A stretch of DNA of 64,000 nucleotides from an uncultured Prevotella sp. (GTDB lineage: Bacteria > Bacteroidota > Bacteroidia > Bacteroidales > Bacteroidaceae): positions 1-64,000 of the forward strand of contig ONQB01000002.1 of assembly GCA_900319905.1 (NCBI GenBank), read 5' to 3'. Position numbers and translations under genes: made by a program. The notes beneath the pieces were generated by a model. The model ran no database searches and had not been told where the DNA came from. It worked only from the letters and a program-made list of their open reading frames with translations. Every line of letters begins with the position of its first letter. Within the stretch, counting starts at the first letter, position 1. Positions 7,787-17,631 of the stretch are shown one piece after another.

Positions 7787-8131
7787 TTACTTCACCTTGT
7801 CCACGATAGCCTTGAAAGCCTCGGGGTTGTTCATGGCGAGGTCGGCAAGCACCTTACGGTTGATCTCGATGCCTGCCTTGTGGAGAGCACCCATCAACTG
7901 GCTGTAGCTCATCTCCTGGAGGCGTGCGGCAGCGTTGATACGCTGGATCCACAGAGCGCGGAAGTTGCGCTTCTTGGTGCGACGGTCGCGATAAGCGTAT
8001 GTGAGACCCTTCTCATAGGTGTTCTTGGCAACGGTCCACACATTCTTGCGGGCGCCATAGTAACCCTTGGTCTGCTTCAGTATTCTTGTTCTCTTGGCTT
8101 TAGAAGCCACATGATTGACTGATCTTGGCAT
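7787..8131 (-). CDS. rplT: 50S ribosomal protein L20
   Basis: The 114-residue basic protein matches L20 along its whole length: [20 protein letters not shown], the GYYGARKN and [23 protein letters not shown] stretches, and a final [15 protein letters not shown]20 binds 23S rRNA early in large-subunit assembly. It is the last gene of infC-rpmI-rplT, 38 bases behind rpmI, and ends before the bidirectional hairpin at 7681-7721. In some bacteria L20 represses its own operon. I see no clear L20-binding mimic here. Confidence 0.98.
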   Translation of the reverse strand: MPRSVNHVASKAKRTRILKQTKGYYGARKNVWTVAKNTYEKGLTYAYRDRRTKKRNFRALWIQRINAAARLQEMSYSQLMGALHKAGIEINRKVLADLAMNNPEAFKAIVDKVK

Positions 8132-8169
8132 AATTTTCTTTCTTTAAACGTTCGACTAAGTTAGATTAA

Positions 8170-8367
8170 TTAACGCAGGCAGAGCAGGTCGCGCACCTGC
8201 TTCATGTTGGTCTGGTCCACGATAGCCTGATGGTCCAGATTTCTCTTTTGCTTTTTGGTCTTCTTAGTCAGAATGTGACTGTGGTAAGCATGATGGCGCT
8301 TAATCTTACCGGTACCGGTGAATGTGAATCTCTTCTTTGCACCGGAGTTTGTCTTAACTTTTGGCAT
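8170..8367 (-). CDS. rpmI: 50S ribosomal protein L35
   Basis: The start at 8367 ([20 protein letters not shown]) gives the normal 65 residues; an upstream in-frame start at 8409 would add 14 residues not seen in L35. The highly basic centre [20 protein letters not shown] is typical. It is a structural protein of the large subunit, encoded between infC and rplT in the usual conserved order. Confidence 0.97.
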   Translation of the reverse strand: MPKVKTNSGAKKRFTFTGTGKIKRHHAYHSHILTKKTKKQKRNLDHQAIVDQTNMKQVRDLLCLR

Positions 8368-8442
8368 TTTTTTAATAATTAATTTGTTGTTTATAATAAA
8401 AGGTGGCAACGCATATACCTGGCGGTACCACGCAGTTTTTAC

Positions 8443-9129
8443 TTATTTCTCAGTGTTTTCTTTCAGCTTGAGCAGTGCGTCGGCTCCTTTGGCATTGCCG
8501 AGCAGTCCTTTCTTCTCGGCATCCTCGGCCTCTTTCACCTTTGCTTCTTCCTTTGCCTTTGCCTCAGCGGCAAGACGGTCGCGCTTCTGCTGGCTTTGCT
8601 TAGCCACACCGGCTTTCTTCGGAGCCAGGAAGAGGAACATCTTCTTGCCTTCCAACTTAGGCATCTGCTCTACTTTGGCATATTCCTCCAAGTCATTGGC
8701 GAAACGCAGCAACAGCACCTCGCCTTGCTCCTTGAAGAGTATGGAACGACCGCGGAAGAACACATAGGCACGTACCTTGTTGCCTTCCTGAAGGAACTCT
8801 TGGGCATGCTTGAGCTTGAATTGGTAATCGTGGTCATCGGTCTGAGGTCCGAACCGTATCTCTTTTACTTCGACCTTTACCTGCTTCTGCTTCATCTCCT
8901 TCTGACGCTTCTTCTGCTGGTAGATGAACTTGCTGTAGTCGATGATACGACACACGGGTGGTTCGGCATTCGGTGAAATCTCCACAAGGTCCAAGCCTTG
9001 TTGGCGGGCCATGTCCAAGGCACGGCGCGTAGGCACTACCTCGGTGCCACCGTCACCAACCACACGAACTTCCCGCGCATGGATCTGTCCATTCACACGG
9101 TACTGATTCTTCAAATTGTCGTTCTTCAT
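8443..9129 (-). CDS. infC: Translation initiation factor IF-3
   Basis: IF-3 binds the 30S subunit, prevents early joining of the 50S subunit and checks start-codon pairing. The 228-residue protein has the N-domain ([55 protein letters not shown]), the lysine-rich linker and the C-domain ([37 protein letters not shown]). About 50 extra residues rich in Lys, Glu and Ala extend the C-terminus beyond the common core, as in many Bacteroidota. The start codon is ATG at 9129, not the rare AUU of E. coli. thrS, often the gene before infC, is not next to it here. The operon starts at its own promoter (9188-9218). Confidence 0.97.
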   Translation of the reverse strand: MKNDNLKNQYRVNGQIHAREVRVVGDGGTEVVPTRRALDMARQQGLDLVEISPNAEPPVCRIIDYSKFIYQQKKRQKEMKQKQVKVEVKEIRFGPQTDDHDYQFKLKHAQEFLQEGNKVRAYVFFRGRSILFKEQGEVLLLRFANDLEEYAKVEQMPKLEGKKMFLFLAPKKAGVAKQSQQKRDRLAAEAKAKEEAKVKEAEDAEKKGLLGNAKGADALLKLKENTEK

Positions 9130-9187
9130 CCAACTATTTTAAGGGTCTTTTAATATGTTCAGGGCACGATACACCCAATTCAGGATG

Positions 9188-9218
9188 CAAAATTACGACT
9201 TTTTTGTTAATGGGCAAA
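9188..9218 (-). promoter_or_regulatory. Promoter of infC-rpmI-rplT (TTTG-N19-TAATTTTG)
   Basis: On the minus strand TTTG (9218-9215) and TAATTTTG (9195-9188) are separated by exactly 19 bases, a full Bacteroidota consensus match. The leader to infC would be about 50 bases, with no leader peptide apparent. The rest of the 9130-9434 gap holds only the hairpin behind the esterase gene. Confidence 0.75.
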
Positions 9219-9359
9219 AGTTTCTTCAGCTTTTCTTTCAGAATTTCTTCAACTTTTTCTTGACTGACATTCTGGTTGGCATGATTTTCAGCATATGCCG
9301 TAGTGACTTTAAGCCGTAGCTATACCTTCTATATGTTCCTCCTTAGTTTAATTTAGTTT

Positions 9360-9433
9360 TTCAAGTTTGCATCGCAACAATTACTTTATAGCCAAGTTTG
9401 CCGTATGCAGGGGCCGGTCTTGCGAAACTTGAA
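9360..9433 (-). terminator. Long-range hairpin directly behind the esterase gene
   Basis: TTCAAGTTT (minus strand, from 9433) and the following CGCAA pair with TTGCG and AAACTTGAA at the far end (9375-9360), apart from a 4-base bulge. The loop contains a further CAAACTTG copy. The stem begins one base past the stop codon. No clear T-run follows, so it may be an mRNA 3' structure instead of an intrinsic terminator. Confidence 0.4.
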
Positions 9434-9434
9434 T

Positions 9435-10679
9435 TTAGTTGCCATCGGGTTTGGTGGTGTCCGTGAGTGGTGTGGGGTACCATACAAACGTGTGGAAGTC
9501 ATCGGGATGGGACGGGTCGAAGTCCTTCCAGTCAGATGAGAGAGCCGACAGTACGGGCAACTGCAGTTTTTTCATTCCCATAACCACCATCTTAGCCACT
9601 TCGTATGCGCCATAGGGATTGAAGTGGGTGTTGTCGGCAAGCTCGCGTGTCTGTCCGGGGAACGATCCCATGGGGTAGTGCACCAGTGCGCGTTTACTGT
9701 CATTATAGCCTAAGGTCTCAAAGAACGTGCGTGTCATGTCGTGCAGCTCGATAACGGGTACGTTCTCGCGGCGTGCCACATCTCGCATGGCATCGGGATA
9801 GTCTCCATGGGTCTCCATGATCTTGGTCTTGGAGTCGTCGAAGCGGCGGCGTTGGGTAGGTGTGACGAAGATGATGTTGCCGCCTTTCTGGCGCACGAGG
9901 TCGATGTATTTCTTGAGGTTGTATTGGAAGTTGTACCAGGCGCCGGCGCCCGGGCCTTTCTCTTTCTGGTCGTTGTGTCCGAACTCACAGATGACGTAGT
10001 CGCCTTTGTGCATCATGGCCAGCACCTTGTCGAGACGGTTGCCTGCGAGGAACGAGCCGGCGGTCAGCCCGCTTTCGGCATGATTGGAGATGGCCACCTC
10101 AGGACCAAACCATCGGGTGATCATCTGTCCCCATGAGGCCCAGGGCTCACGGCTCTGGTCCACGACGGTGGAGTTGCCGCAGAGAAAGATGGTGGTTGCC
10201 ACGGTATCAGGTTCGATGGTCACCTTGCTCACTGACGGGTTGACGCCATTGAACTCCAACGTGAGACGGTCGTCCCAGTCGAGGTAGCCGCGCTCACGGT
10301 CCTTCAGACGCACACTATGCTTGTCGTCAATCTTCGGCGAACGCTTGTTGACGATAAACGTGTAGGTCTTCTGCTGCCGTTTCTTTGTGGCGCAGTTCTC
10401 CACCATCAGCCGGCGTGACTCAGCACGTACGGTGGTGATGGCATCGGCCTTCTTCGAACCGAGTACCACACTGACACGGTAGTTGCCATCGGGCACTTTT
10501 ACAGAGAAGAAGAACGTCTGTCCTGCTTTCTTGGGTGCGGCGATGATGTCGTAGCCGTAGCCAGTGGCATCGGAGTAGACAGGTTGGGACTTTGTGAAGT
10601 CGAACGTTCGTGCCTGAGCGTGGGTCATGGTAGGAAAGGCCATGAGGCAGGCAACGAAAAGAGATTGGATGTGTTTCAT
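9435..10679 (-). CDS. SGNH-type rhamnogalacturonan acetylesterase-like protein (CE12-like)
   Basis: Secreted esterase of the GDSL/SGNH superfamily, probably removing acetyl groups from rhamnogalacturonan or related pectin. The start at 10679 (MKHIQSLFVACLMAFPTMTH then AQA) gives a clean signal peptide; a start four codons earlier is also possible. Residues about 25-155 form a beta-rich domain (FDFTKSQPVYSDATGYGYDI) as found before CE12 catalytic domains. The catalytic part has block I as GNSTVVDQ (Ser nucleophile; Asn replaces the usual Asp), the Gly of HAESGLTAGSF (block II), GHNDQK (block III Asn) and DNTHFNPYGA (block V Asp-x-x-His). It is divergent to the SusC/SusD block and next to a PL11 lyase region, which supports a pectin role. 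Confidence 0.85.
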   Translation of the reverse strand: MKHIQSLFVACLMAFPTMTHAQARTFDFTKSQPVYSDATGYGYDIIAAPKKAGQTFFFSVKVPDGNYRVSVVLGSKKADAITTVRAESRRLMVENCATKKRQQKTYTFIVNKRSPKIDDKHSVRLKDRERGYLDWDDRLTLEFNGVNPSVSKVTIEPDTVATTIFLCGNSTVVDQSREPWASWGQMITRWFGPEVAISNHAESGLTAGSFLAGNRLDKVLAMMHKGDYVICEFGHNDQKEKGPGAGAWYNFQYNLKKYIDLVRQKGGNIIFVTPTQRRRFDDSKTKIMETHGDYPDAMRDVARRENVPVIELHDMTRTFFETLGYNDSKRALVHYPMGSFPGQTRELADNTHFNPYGAYEVAKMVVMGMKKLQLPVLSALSSDWKDFDPSHPDDFHTFVWYPTPLTDTTKPDGN

Positions 10680-10753
10680 ATTATTTTGCATTTGTTTTTA
10701 TGAGTTTTAATGAATTTGTTATTAGTTTGCTGTCAGTTGATGCTCATTAAGGG

Positions 10754-10761
10754 CAAAAATA
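10754..10761 (-). promoter_or_regulatory. -7 box candidate (TATTTTTG) of the esterase gene
   Basis: TATTTTTG on the minus strand fits TAnnTTTG and lies about 75 bases before the esterase start. A perfect -33 box is missing. It is part of the 607-base divergent gap (10680-11286) that also holds an 18-bp tandem repeat and the promoter of the SusC/SusD block; no convincing gene was seen there. Confidence 0.4.
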
Positions 10762-10923
10762 GACAATAATTCTGAGAAACCCTTGTCTTTTTGCTTCATT
10801 TTTTGTCTGACGGTCTATTTTTATCACATTCCTAAGAATTATATCAAAAAACATGGTCGGCACACCCCCTGTCTTGATTTCTGCGCATGAATGGTGGCCG
10901 GTGAACGACAATGCTCGTTTAGT

Positions 10924-10959
10924 GTACCTCTTCACCTTATCGTACCTCTTCACCTTATA
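10924..10959 (+). repeat. 18-bp direct tandem repeat in the divergent regulatory gap
   Basis: GTACCTCTTCACCTTATC at 10924-10941 is followed at once by the same sequence with a final A (10942-10959). Two adjacent copies of equal spacing between an esterase gene and a polysaccharide-uptake operon look like a regulator-binding site, but that is inference. Confidence 0.6.
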
Positions 10960-11197
10960 TATTAGACAATGGGGCGTATGGCGTGATTAACCTTTGGTGT
11001 TCAGGTTATGAAATTCGTACGATGGTTGATGAGAAAATGGTTGTTTGCTCAATACTCAACATATTTATGCTTGGTTTTAAAGTTCTGTTGAAACGCTGAT
11101 TTGGGGAGCATAGACCCTTGTTTTTTGATATTTCTTTAGTACTAATTGACATTTTGAGCGTTTCTGTACAATTTTACTAAAAGTTTGAAGCTTTTGC

Positions 11198-11229
11198 TTT
11201 GGAAGTTCGGATTTTTTTATCTTATTTTG
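11198..11229 (+). promoter_or_regulatory. Candidate promoter of the seven-gene uptake operon
   Basis: TTTG at 11198-11201 and TTATTTTG at 11222-11229 are 20 bases apart, one base and one spacer position off the Bacteroidota consensus. Transcription would begin near 11236, which supports the lipoprotein start at 11287 over the upstream in-frame ATG at 11185. Confidence 0.5.
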
Positions 11230-11286
11230 CAGTTGACTTCTATTGGAACAAGAAATATCAAATATATTAACTCTTTAAGCCTTAAT

Positions 11287-14187
11287 ATGAATAGACTATT
11301 TATTAGTGTACTCTTTGTGAGTCTTGGTCTGTTTGCTTCTTGTGTTGATAAAAACATGGAGGTAGACGAAGACACTAAGCCGGAATGGTTGGGAGGCAGT
11401 ATCTATGAGGAGCTGAAGAATCCTAATCAGTCCTACCTCACTGGTACCTTCACGACTTATCTTCGTTTGGTGGACGATTTGGGTTATACCTCTACGCTGT
11501 CGCGTACAGGTAGTAAAACCGTTTTCCCTGCCAATGATGAAGCTTTTGCTCGTTTCTTCAAGAGCAATGCATGGGGTGTGACGAGCTATGAGCAGCTGTC
11601 GCTGGCACAGAAGAAGCTCTTGCTTTATTCTTCAATGATCGACAACGCCCTATTGGTGAGCATGCTCTCCAATGTCTCCGCAGGATCAGTGTCTGTGGAG
11701 AACGGCCTGGCTATGAAGCATCAGACCAATGTGAGTGTCATCGACTCTATCACCCACCTCTATGGTCCTTCACAGATGCCGCGCAACAACAGCTGGTGGA
11801 CCGAGCACTATGCCACTGGCATTGACATCGTGAAAGACGGTACCCGTCCTATGATGGTGCATTTCACCCGCGACCAGATGGTGAACAACAACATTACTAC
11901 CACTGGAGATGGTTCCGACTTCGAGATCCTCACCGGGGAGAAGTACGATGAAGCCGCCCAGCCTGCTTACGTCTTCAACGACAAAATCATCAACAAGGAT
12001 GTCACCTGCATGAACGGATACATCCAGCAACTGGAGAACGTGCTGGTGCCTCCAGGCAATATGGCCGACGTGCTGCGCAATACTTCCGAGACTAGCATCT
12101 TCAGCCGAATGGTCGACTACTATGCCGCTCCTTATTTCAACCAGACCATTACCAATCAGTATAATGACTGGGCCATCGCCAACAACCAGCCTTTGAAGGA
12201 CTCGATCTTCGAGATGCGCTATGTGAGTTCGCGCTCGCAGAACGCTACGCTCACTATTGATCCCGATAACAATGCGCTCGGGGCAGGACGCTATCTGAAG
12301 TACGACCTGGGATGGAACCAGTACTATCCTTCTCATGCCAACGTGTCGTCGCTTGACTATACCATCACCGACATGGGTGCGCTGTTTGCTCCCGACGATG
12401 ATGCCATCCGTAAATATTTCCTCCCTGGTGGTGCAGGCGCATACCTTATTAATATATATGGTAAGAAACCTAACACCAAGGAAAACCTCATTGACAACCT
12501 TGATAGCATGCAGAATGCGGCGCCGACCATCATCACGGCGTTTATCAGAAACTTGCAGCAGGCTTCGTTCGTGAGCTCTGTGCCCAGTAAGTTTCCGCAG
12601 CTCATCAACGATGCCAGTGAGAATATGAACATGAAGTTGAGTTTGCTGCGCACTACCGATGATGGCCGTTACGACGTAAAGATTGCCAACAACGGTGTCG
12701 TCTATGTGCTCAATGAGATGCTCGCTCCTGACGAGTACCGCGCTGTGCTTGCACCGTCGTCCTCATATCCCGACATGTATGTCATGAACTGGGCCGTGCA
12801 GGACAATAAATACCTTGGCATCGACTTCCGCTACTATCTGCTGGCTATGAGCGCCAACTATGCTTTCTTCATACCCGATGACGAAGCCTTCGACCATTAC
12901 TACATCGATCCGACATCGCTCTACAACACGACGCCGCGTGCTTTACATTATTATAAATATGTAACCAACGAGCGTTCCGGTGCTTCGGAGCTGCGTTGCG
13001 ACGTGCATCGGTACAATAAGGCGACCGGTGCGGTCGATCCTTCAGTCGTCGAGACTGTGCGCTATAACACGCCCGGTGCCCGCTATATGACGCAGCTTAT
13101 CGATATCCTCAACTATCACACAGTGATTCTTGATGACGGAGAGACTTTGGGCGGCAACCATTATTATAAGACCAAGCATGGCGGTGAAATCTATGTCTCC
13201 GGTGGGGCCGTTGGTTCCAAGGTAGGCACTGGTGCGCAGGTTGACGCTGATGCAAAGTCTACTCCTGCTACCATTGAGGAGGACTATAGCGAGGCCAATG
13301 GTCATGCCTATCGCATCAACCGCGTTATCCAGCCTACGATGAAGAGCGTGAGCCGTGTGCTGCAAGACAATAGCCAGTTCTCTGAGTTCTATGAGTTGTG
13401 CTCCGGCTTTGCCGCCACTGATCTGCTGAAATGGGCCGGCATCTCCGATGAGACCAACTCCTTTGGTACCACCGAACAAGACCAGTATATTATCTTTACC
13501 TCAACTTACGGTACCGGTAACAACATGGTGCGTAATGCTTGTCCCGACGAGAACGTGAAGATGTTCAATACCTATAACTACACACTCTACGCCCCTGACA
13601 ACGCAGCCATGGAGGTGGCCTACAGCCATGGTCTGCCACGCTGGAGTGAAGTGCAGGCACTCTTCGACACTTACGGCGAAGATGCCAGCAGCTCGGTGAA
13701 GGCACAGGCCCTCAACATGATCAAGGCTATCCGTGCTTTCTGCCGTTATCACTTCCAGAGCATCGCCCTCTATGCCGATAAGAGCGTTGATGGAGGTACG
13801 TACGAGAGCTTGTATACCAACTCCATCGGTGTGGCTGAGACTTACAAGGTCTCGGGTGGTGACAATCGCATCACCATCACCGACGGTACCGGCACCTCGC
13901 ATACCATCAATGCCAACGACAGTAAGTTGCTCACCAACCAGATGGCGCGCGACTACTGGCTCGGCCAGAGCTCGTCGTCGGCCGGCAACTCCGTCAGTGC
14001 CTCTTCAAAAACAAAAGCCAATGCCATCCTCACCTCTTCTTTCTGTGCCGTACATGAGCTCACATCGCCCTTGTACCTCTACAAGAACACATCAGGCGAA
14101 GGGTCTTGGAATCCTGAGATCGTTGCGACCCGCGAGGCTGCGGCCAAGGCCAAGGCAAGAGCCAGAGCAATGAGCAGAAAGCATTAA
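11287..14187 (+). CDS. Large lipoprotein with about four fasciclin (FAS1)-like domains
   Basis: First gene of the uptake operon. The start at 11287 (MNRLFISVLFVSLGLFASC) gives a lipoprotein signal peptide with Cys19 as the lipidated residue; 966 residues in all. Four FAS1-like units can be recognised by the pattern of a helical part followed by a strand such as TVFPANDEAFARFF, ALFAPDDDAIRKYF, AFFIPDDEAFDHYY and TLYAPDNAAMEVAY. FAS1 domains mediate adhesion and carbohydrate or protein contact in other systems. The C-terminus is a short Ala/Lys/Arg-rich tail (AAAKAKARARAMSRKH). It lies 24 bases before the first SusC gene. A likely role is a surface lipoprotein helping glycan capture beside SusC/SusD; no enzyme motif is visible. 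Confidence 0.8.
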   Translation: MNRLFISVLFVSLGLFASCVDKNMEVDEDTKPEWLGGSIYEELKNPNQSYLTGTFTTYLRLVDDLGYTSTLSRTGSKTVFPANDEAFARFFKSNAWGVTSYEQLSLAQKKLLLYSSMIDNALLVSMLSNVSAGSVSVENGLAMKHQTNVSVIDSITHLYGPSQMPRNNSWWTEHYATGIDIVKDGTRPMMVHFTRDQMVNNNITTTGDGSDFEILTGEKYDEAAQPAYVFNDKIINKDVTCMNGYIQQLENVLVPPGNMADVLRNTSETSIFSRMVDYYAAPYFNQTITNQYNDWAIANNQPLKDSIFEMRYVSSRSQNATLTIDPDNNALGAGRYLKYDLGWNQYYPSHANVSSLDYTITDMGALFAPDDDAIRKYFLPGGAGAYLINIYGKKPNTKENLIDNLDSMQNAAPTIITAFIRNLQQASFVSSVPSKFPQLINDASENMNMKLSLLRTTDDGRYDVKIANNGVVYVLNEMLAPDEYRAVLAPSSSYPDMYVMNWAVQDNKYLGIDFRYYLLAMSANYAFFIPDDEAFDHYYIDPTSLYNTTPRALHYYKYVTNERSGASELRCDVHRYNKATGAVDPSVVETVRYNTPGARYMTQLIDILNYHTVILDDGETLGGNHYYKTKHGGEIYVSGGAVGSKVGTGAQVDADAKSTPATIEEDYSEANGHAYRINRVIQPTMKSVSRVLQDNSQFSEFYELCSGFAATDLLKWAGISDETNSFGTTEQDQYIIFTSTYGTGNNMVRNACPDENVKMFNTYNYTLYAPDNAAMEVAYSHGLPRWSEVQALFDTYGEDASSSVKAQALNMIKAIRAFCRYHFQSIALYADKSVDGGTYESLYTNSIGVAETYKVSGGDNRITITDGTGTSHTINANDSKLLTNQMARDYWLGQSSSSAGNSVSASSKTKANAILTSSFCAVHELTSPLYLYKNTSGEGSWNPEIVATREAAAKAKARARAMSRKH

Positions 14188-14211
14188 CAACCCATGAAAT
14201 GACTAATGATT

Positions 14212-17200
14212 ATGTCTAAGAAAACAATCATCACTACAGCTTGCCTGAGCCTGCTCGCCCTGACGGCCTCGGCTCAGAGCAAACGTATATCCGGTACGGT
14301 GAGCGACCCTGAAGGCCCAGTCATGATGGCTAATGTGGTGGAGAAGGATGCTAACGACCGTATCGTCTCGGCTGCACAAACCGATGTCAATGGTAACTTC
14401 TCCATGGAGATAAAGAGTCCGAAGAACAAACTCGTCGTCTCCTATGTGGGCGATAAGACCAAAACTATCAAGATCGGCGACACCGAGACCTTCACCATTA
14501 CCCTTGAGTCGGCCTCACGCAACATCACTGAGGTCGTGGTCAAAGCCACCCGTACATCATCGGGTGGTCTGATGATACCCAAACGTGAGGTGTCGGTGGC
14601 ACAGCAGACGTTCAACATGGACAACCTCAACGGACTGTCGTTCACCTCGGCCGATGAGGCCCTGCAGGGTGAAATCGCAGGTCTCGACATCGTGGCCAAC
14701 TCCGGTAACCTCGGTGCGGGCACGACCATGCGTCTGCGTGGTGTGACAACTATCAACGGCAACGCACAGCCCCTGATCGTTGTCGACGACAAGATCTTTG
14801 ACAACCCCGACGAAACCTTCGACTTCGCCAATGCCAACGAGGAGGAATACGCCAGCCTGCTCTCCGTCAACGTGGAGGATATCGCCAGTATCACCGTGCT
14901 CAAGGATGCTGCCGCCACGGCTATCTGGGGTGTCAACGGTGCCAATGGCGTCATTCAGATTACTACGAAACGTGGCTCACGCGGTAAGACGCGTGTCAAC
15001 TTCTCCTATAAGTTCACAGGAAACTGGCAGCCTGACGGCTATAAGCTCCTCAATGGTGACGACTACACTATGCTGATGAAGGAGGAATTCTATAATCCTT
15101 CGCAGTCGTCGACGGCTACGACCAATATCGCTGAGCTCAACTACGACCCCAGTTGGTCAGAGTATGAGAACTGGAACAACAATACCGACTGGGTGAAGGC
15201 AGTCAAGCAATTCGGTCAGATGCACAGCTATAACCTCAACCTCACTGGTGGCGGTCAGAAAGCACAGTTCCGTATTTCTGCCGGCTACGACCATCAGACC
15301 GGTTCTATCATCAAGCAGAAACTCGACCGCTTCTCTACACGACTGGTGCTCGACTATAATGTGTCCGACCGCATTCGTTTCTCCACTAACTTCGCCCTGA
15401 CGTACACTGACAATAATCAGAACTACGCCAACCTGCTGTCCAAGGCACAGACGCTTGCACCGAACATGAGCATCTACCGGCAGAACGCCGACGGCACCGA
15501 TACCGATGAGTATTACATCATGAACCCGTCGGGCTCGTCGAATGGCGCTATCAATCCTTATACCGGCAACTACTCTTCTTACGAGATGCGCAACGTGAGA
15601 GCCATCGGCAACCCCGTCGCCATTGCCAACCTGGCATGGAAGAAAGACCAGACCTACCGTATCGTGCCTGACTTCAGCATCAAGTACGAACTGCTTGGTA
15701 CAGGGGTGGGGCAGCACAGACTCACGTTCAATGGACGTGTCTACTTCGACATCTACGCGCGCAGCGTGCCTTCGTACTATCCCGCATCGCTGTCAACGGA
15801 GAACTGGACCGCATCGACCTACAACGTCAGCACCAACACCGAGTCGAACCGCTTCTTGACCAATGGACGCGCCGAGCTCGTCTATACACCGTATTTCCAC
15901 AACAAGGACTTGACGGCTATGATGCTGTTCCGCTATGAGATGAGTACCTCGAAGAGCAACAGTCAGAGCATCACCAACAATGAATTGCCTAATGGCATCA
16001 CTTCTCCCACAACGGACGGTGACCTGCGCAGTATGAGCAGCAGCAACAGCCGTGCTAACTCACAGGACTGGATCTATAACGGACACATCTCTTATAAGGG
16101 CCGTTACAACGCCAGCTTCTCACTGCGTGCCGACGGTAACTCCAAGTTCGGCCCGAAGAACAAGTGGGCGTACTTCCCCGGTGTGTCACTGCGCTGGAAC
16201 GCCATCGATGAGGGCTTCATGAAACCCTTGCGAGACAAGTTCCTTTCCATGCTCGGTCTGCGTGCCAGCTGGGGTATCGTGGGTAAGGCTCCAGATGCCG
16301 ACTATCTGTTCTATTCTACCTACAACACCAGTTCCGGACGCTATGGTAAGGGCAACTCGCTGCTTACCGTGGCCACCATTGACGGACTGAAACTCGATGA
16401 CTTGCGCTGGGAGAAGACCACCTCGTATAACCTTGGTTTCAACCTCGGATTCTTCAATGACATGATCGAGATGGACTTCGACTACTATCACAAGTCAACG
16501 AAGGACTTGCTTATGAAAGGTGTGGCCATTCCCACAACCACCGGTTATTCCTCCGTGTCGTACGCAAATGTCGGAAAGATGAACAACGACGGATGGGAGA
16601 TGAACATCAATGCGCACGACTTCATCAAGATAGGCAAGTTCAGAGTGAGTGCCGGTATCAATGCGGCACAAAACTACAACGAGATCAAGGAAATGGACAA
16701 GCGCGTGCTCGATGCCATCAATACCGAGTGGAGCGCTACCACGCGTGGTGCTTACCTCAACCGCGTGCAGATTGGCAATGCACTGGGATCTATCTATGGA
16801 TTCCGCTACAAAGGTGTCTTCCAGTACAGCTATCAGTACCTGCAGAACTATCAGAAGGAGCACAACCTCACTACTGACCAGTATCGTTCCTGGATTAATG
16901 AACAGTTGGCTGCCGGACATACGTTCCCTGTAGCTACGGGTGCCGACGGCAAGGTCATCATGACCAGCAACGGCGAACCGCAGCACCTTGTTTACAACTA
17001 TGACAGCGGTTCTTCTACCTATACATTCCAAGGTGGTGACGCTATCTATGAGGATATCAACCACGATGGTCAGATCAATGCACTCGACATTGTCTACCTT
17101 GGCAACTCTCTGCCTAAACTGCAGGGCGGTTTCAACTTCACCTTCAACTATGGCCGTTGGTCGCTGAAGACCCGCTTCGCCTACCGCTTTGGCAACAAGG

Positions 17201-17601
17201 TGGTCAACGCTGCGCGTATGTCACTGCAGGAGATGTTCAACACCAATAACCAGACTACCACGGTGAACTACCGCTGGCGTCAGGACGGAGATGTGACACC
17301 AATGCCGCGTGCCCTTTACAATACCGGTTACAACTTCCAAGGCTCAAGCCGTTATGTGGAGTCGGGCTCGTTTGTCAGATTCAACAACCTGCAGCTGTCT
17401 TACAACTTCGACCGTAAGGTGCTCAAGCGCTGGGGACTCTCTGCACTGCAGGTGTACTTCAGTATGAACAATCTTTGGTTGTGGACGAAGTACAGTGGCA
17501 TTGACCCGGAGATCTCGGCAGGTTCATGGGGCGTCGCCACCGACAGCTCGCAAACCCCGCGATCCAAGTCCTTCACAGCAAGTATAAGTATTGGTTTCTA
17601 A
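14212..17601 (+). CDS. SusC/RagA-family TonB-dependent outer-membrane transporter (first)
   Basis: Outer-membrane channel that imports oligosaccharides with energy from TonB. After a signal peptide (MSKKTIITTACLSLLALTAS, AQS) comes a carboxypeptidase-regulatory-like beta domain (RISGTVSDPEGPVMMANVVE), then the plug with the SusC-type signature (MRLRGVTTINGNAQPLIVVD, DIASITVLKDAAATAIWGVN, GANGVIQITTKRG) and a long beta-barrel ending ...FTASISIGF with a final aromatic residue. About 1129 residues, normal for the family. No STN signalling domain precedes the plug, so direct anti-sigma signalling is unlikely. A start two codons upstream (14206) is equally possible. Its SusD partner follows after 30 bases. 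Substrate is inferred from the nearby PL11 and CE12-like genes as pectic. Confidence 0.95.
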   Translation: MSKKTIITTACLSLLALTASAQSKRISGTVSDPEGPVMMANVVEKDANDRIVSAAQTDVNGNFSMEIKSPKNKLVVSYVGDKTKTIKIGDTETFTITLESASRNITEVVVKATRTSSGGLMIPKREVSVAQQTFNMDNLNGLSFTSADEALQGEIAGLDIVANSGNLGAGTTMRLRGVTTINGNAQPLIVVDDKIFDNPDETFDFANANEEEYASLLSVNVEDIASITVLKDAAATAIWGVNGANGVIQITTKRGSRGKTRVNFSYKFTGNWQPDGYKLLNGDDYTMLMKEEFYNPSQSSTATTNIAELNYDPSWSEYENWNNNTDWVKAVKQFGQMHSYNLNLTGGGQKAQFRISAGYDHQTGSIIKQKLDRFSTRLVLDYNVSDRIRFSTNFALTYTDNNQNYANLLSKAQTLAPNMSIYRQNADGTDTDEYYIMNPSGSSNGAINPYTGNYSSYEMRNVRAIGNPVAIANLAWKKDQTYRIVPDFSIKYELLGTGVGQHRLTFNGRVYFDIYARSVPSYYPASLSTENWTASTYNVSTNTESNRFLTNGRAELVYTPYFHNKDLTAMMLFRYEMSTSKSNSQSITNNELPNGITSPTTDGDLRSMSSSNSRANSQDWIYNGHISYKGRYNASFSLRADGNSKFGPKNKWAYFPGVSLRWNAIDEGFMKPLRDKFLSMLGLRASWGIVGKAPDADYLFYSTYNTSSGRYGKGNSLLTVATIDGLKLDDLRWEKTTSYNLGFNLGFFNDMIEMDFDYYHKSTKDLLMKGVAIPTTTGYSSVSYANVGKMNNDGWEMNINAHDFIKIGKFRVSAGINAAQNYNEIKEMDKRVLDAINTEWSATTRGAYLNRVQIGNALGSIYGFRYKGVFQYSYQYLQNYQKEHNLTTDQYRSWINEQLAAGHTFPVATGADGKVIMTSNGEPQHLVYNYDSGSSTYTFQGGDAIYEDINHDGQINALDIVYLGNSLPKLQGGFNFTFNYGRWSLKTRFAYRFGNKVVNAARMSLQEMFNTNNQTTTVNYRWRQDGDVTPMPRALYNTGYNFQGSSRYVESGSFVRFNNLQLSYNFDRKVLKRWGLSALQVYFSMNNLWLWTKYSGIDPEISAGSWGVATDSSQTPRSKSFTASISIGF

Positions 17602-17631
17602 AGGCCTTAACGATTTAATAATTGGTAAACA

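Noticed and set aside
8443..9129. Rare AUU start codon for infC as in E. coli
   Set aside because: An ATG stands at the conserved start position.
10747..10953. 68-codon minus-strand frame in the esterase-operon gap
   Set aside because: Composition is not coding-like, it covers the esterase promoter region and part of the 18-bp repeat, and no family is recognised.
11008..11091. 27-codon plus-strand frame (MKFVRWLMRKWLFAQYSTYL at its start) before the uptake operon
   Set aside because: Very short, no convincing promoter or conservation argument; could be chance.
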